This document shows, piece by piece, positions 63,336 through 64,000 of a stretch of 64,000 bases of DNA (position 1 is the stretch's first letter; each line of letters opens with the position of its first letter). Source of the stretch: Branchiostoma floridae (lineage: Eukaryota > Chordata > Leptocardii > Amphioxiformes > Branchiostomatidae); contig NC_049993.1 of the NCBI RefSeq assembly GCF_000003815.2, positions 20,125,071-20,189,070 of the forward strand. The letters run 5' to 3'. Position numbers and translations under genes: made by a program. Under the pieces are notes generated by a model. It ran no database searches. It was not told where the DNA came from and saw only the letters and a program-made list of their open reading frames with translations.

Positions 63336-63561
63336 ATGGGCAGCCGTACGCAGCACTACCTGGGAGAATACTACAGCCGGTACGGAGTGTTCCTGGCCCG
63401 GCACCCGGCCGCCGTGCTGACCATCTCCCTGCTTCTTGTCGCCGCCTTGCTACCCGGGCTGGCGTTCCTTCAGGTGGAGGAGGACGTCTTCTACCTGTTC
63501 TCACCTCTGCACGGCAGGTGGAAGGAAGAGAAGGCCGCGGTGGAGAGGCAATTTCCTTCAG
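63336..63561 (+). CDS. Patched domain-containing (PTCHD-like) protein, first exon
   Basis: ATG at 63336, donor TTCAG|GTGTGT, 226 nt ending in phase 1. It encodes YSRYGVFLARHPAAVLTISL (including the start of a membrane segment at about residues 25-46), then VEEDVFYLFSPLHGRWKEE and AAVERQFP. A hydrophobic first helix followed by a 'LF/LYSP...K.E+A.++..FP' segment is the hallmark of the N-terminus of Patched-related (PTCHD/SSD) membrane proteins, which carry sterol-sensing domains. The rest of the gene is beyond the window, so the subfamily cannot be named. Confidence 0.8.
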
Positions 63562-63620
63562 GTGTGTACGAGGTTTCCCTGTTTGTCTTTTACCTTAACT
63601 TAAGTTTGTGTTTTTTTCGG

Positions 63621-63935
63621 ATAGTGACGTAAAGCCAGGGCCCCGTGTATGGCTTAAGCCACATTTCCAAACCGGGACCCGGTCGGGAGGTTTTAAAAAA
63701 TGAAAAATTAGAATGTATACCTAGAAATATATCCATATGATTCCCATGAATCTTATTTTGACATGTTGTGTATTTTGATGTCTTTTATCTCATTCTTTTC
63801 GCTCCCGAAAGCTGATCGGCTGGGCCCCGGTTTGGAAATGTGACAAGCCTATGAGAGCGCTTCAGGCATTAGCCACAGACATCAAACCTTTGCTCGTAAA
63901 AGAACCCAACACTTATCAAGAAGAGTAGGGGTGAC
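63621..63935 (+). mobile_element. SINE-like repeat split by a foldback element
   Basis: GTGACGTAAAGCC at 63626 and CAGGCATTAGCC...AAAGAACCCAACACTTATCA after 63860 are the two halves of the family seen at 38753-38840. Between them, CACATTTCCAAACCGGGACC (from 63660) and its inverse (to 63842) bound a ~183-bp inserted foldback element. All of it lies in the first intron of the PTCHD-like gene. Confidence 0.6.
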
Positions 63936-64000
63936 CTGGACTGTGCTTGGGTCAAGTTCTCAAACCGGAGCCTAGACGAGCTGCTTTAGAAAACGATAAA

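Noticed and set aside
63184-63420. 78-aa frame upstream of and overlapping the PTCHD-like exon
   Set aside because: It runs through a MITE and then the wrong frame of the PTCHD-like exon.

Overview
The window looks like cephalochordate (amphioxus, Branchiostoma-type) nuclear DNA. It has GT-AG introns, tRNA-derived SINEs, many short foldback transposons, (AAAC/GTTT)n tracts and assembly gaps. No species can be fixed without a search; Branchiostoma is my inference from the gene sequences and from exon-intron boundary minisatellites, a feature I recall being reported for amphioxus genes.

The main gene is importin-13 (IPO13), on the minus strand from the start codon at 53257 to the stop at 4962. 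I read 25 complete coding exons (1-7 and 10-27) by eye. All have consensus splice sites and matching phases. Exon 8 is seen only as two partial copies, and about 70 residues (named exon 9 here) fall in the assembly gap 42622-43572. The predicted protein is about 950-960 residues, the usual IPO13 length. Its promoter region carries a TCTCGCGAGA palindrome and a YY1-type site. The last intron (5071-14747) and intron 21 (17809-28273) are each about 10 kb and full of transposons.

The most striking structure is inside IPO13. At 13 exon edges (exons 2, 4, 5, 8, 10, 12 on both sides, 14, 15, 18, 20, 26 and 27) the exon end, usually with its splice site and some intron, has been tandemly copied, giving about 47 extra copies by eye. 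The arrays lie on the donor side for some exons and the acceptor side for others. They are often spaced by (GTTT)n, and the largest holds 12 extra copies of the exon 12 acceptor. The exon 20 array also carries a dozen RFX/X-box-like palindromes.

A BEL/Pao LTR retrotransposon (53912-62127, plus strand) lies between IPO13 and the next gene. Its two 671-bp LTRs appear identical, the target duplication is CCAGC, and a single 1989-codon gag-pol frame is intact, so it is a recent insertion. To its right, on the plus strand, is the first exon of a Patched-domain (PTCHD-like) membrane protein (63336-63561), whose start lies 30 bp after a small inverted-repeat element.

The introns hold non-LTR retrotransposon fragments (680-1044, 30166-31692, 40975-41443), tRNA-derived SINEs, four copies of a CAGGGCTCGAAAT-ended element, Mutator-like foldback elements with 9-bp target duplications, and TTAA-, TAA- and TTA-flanked elements. 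No rRNA, functional tRNA, CRISPR array or bacterial-type operon is present.
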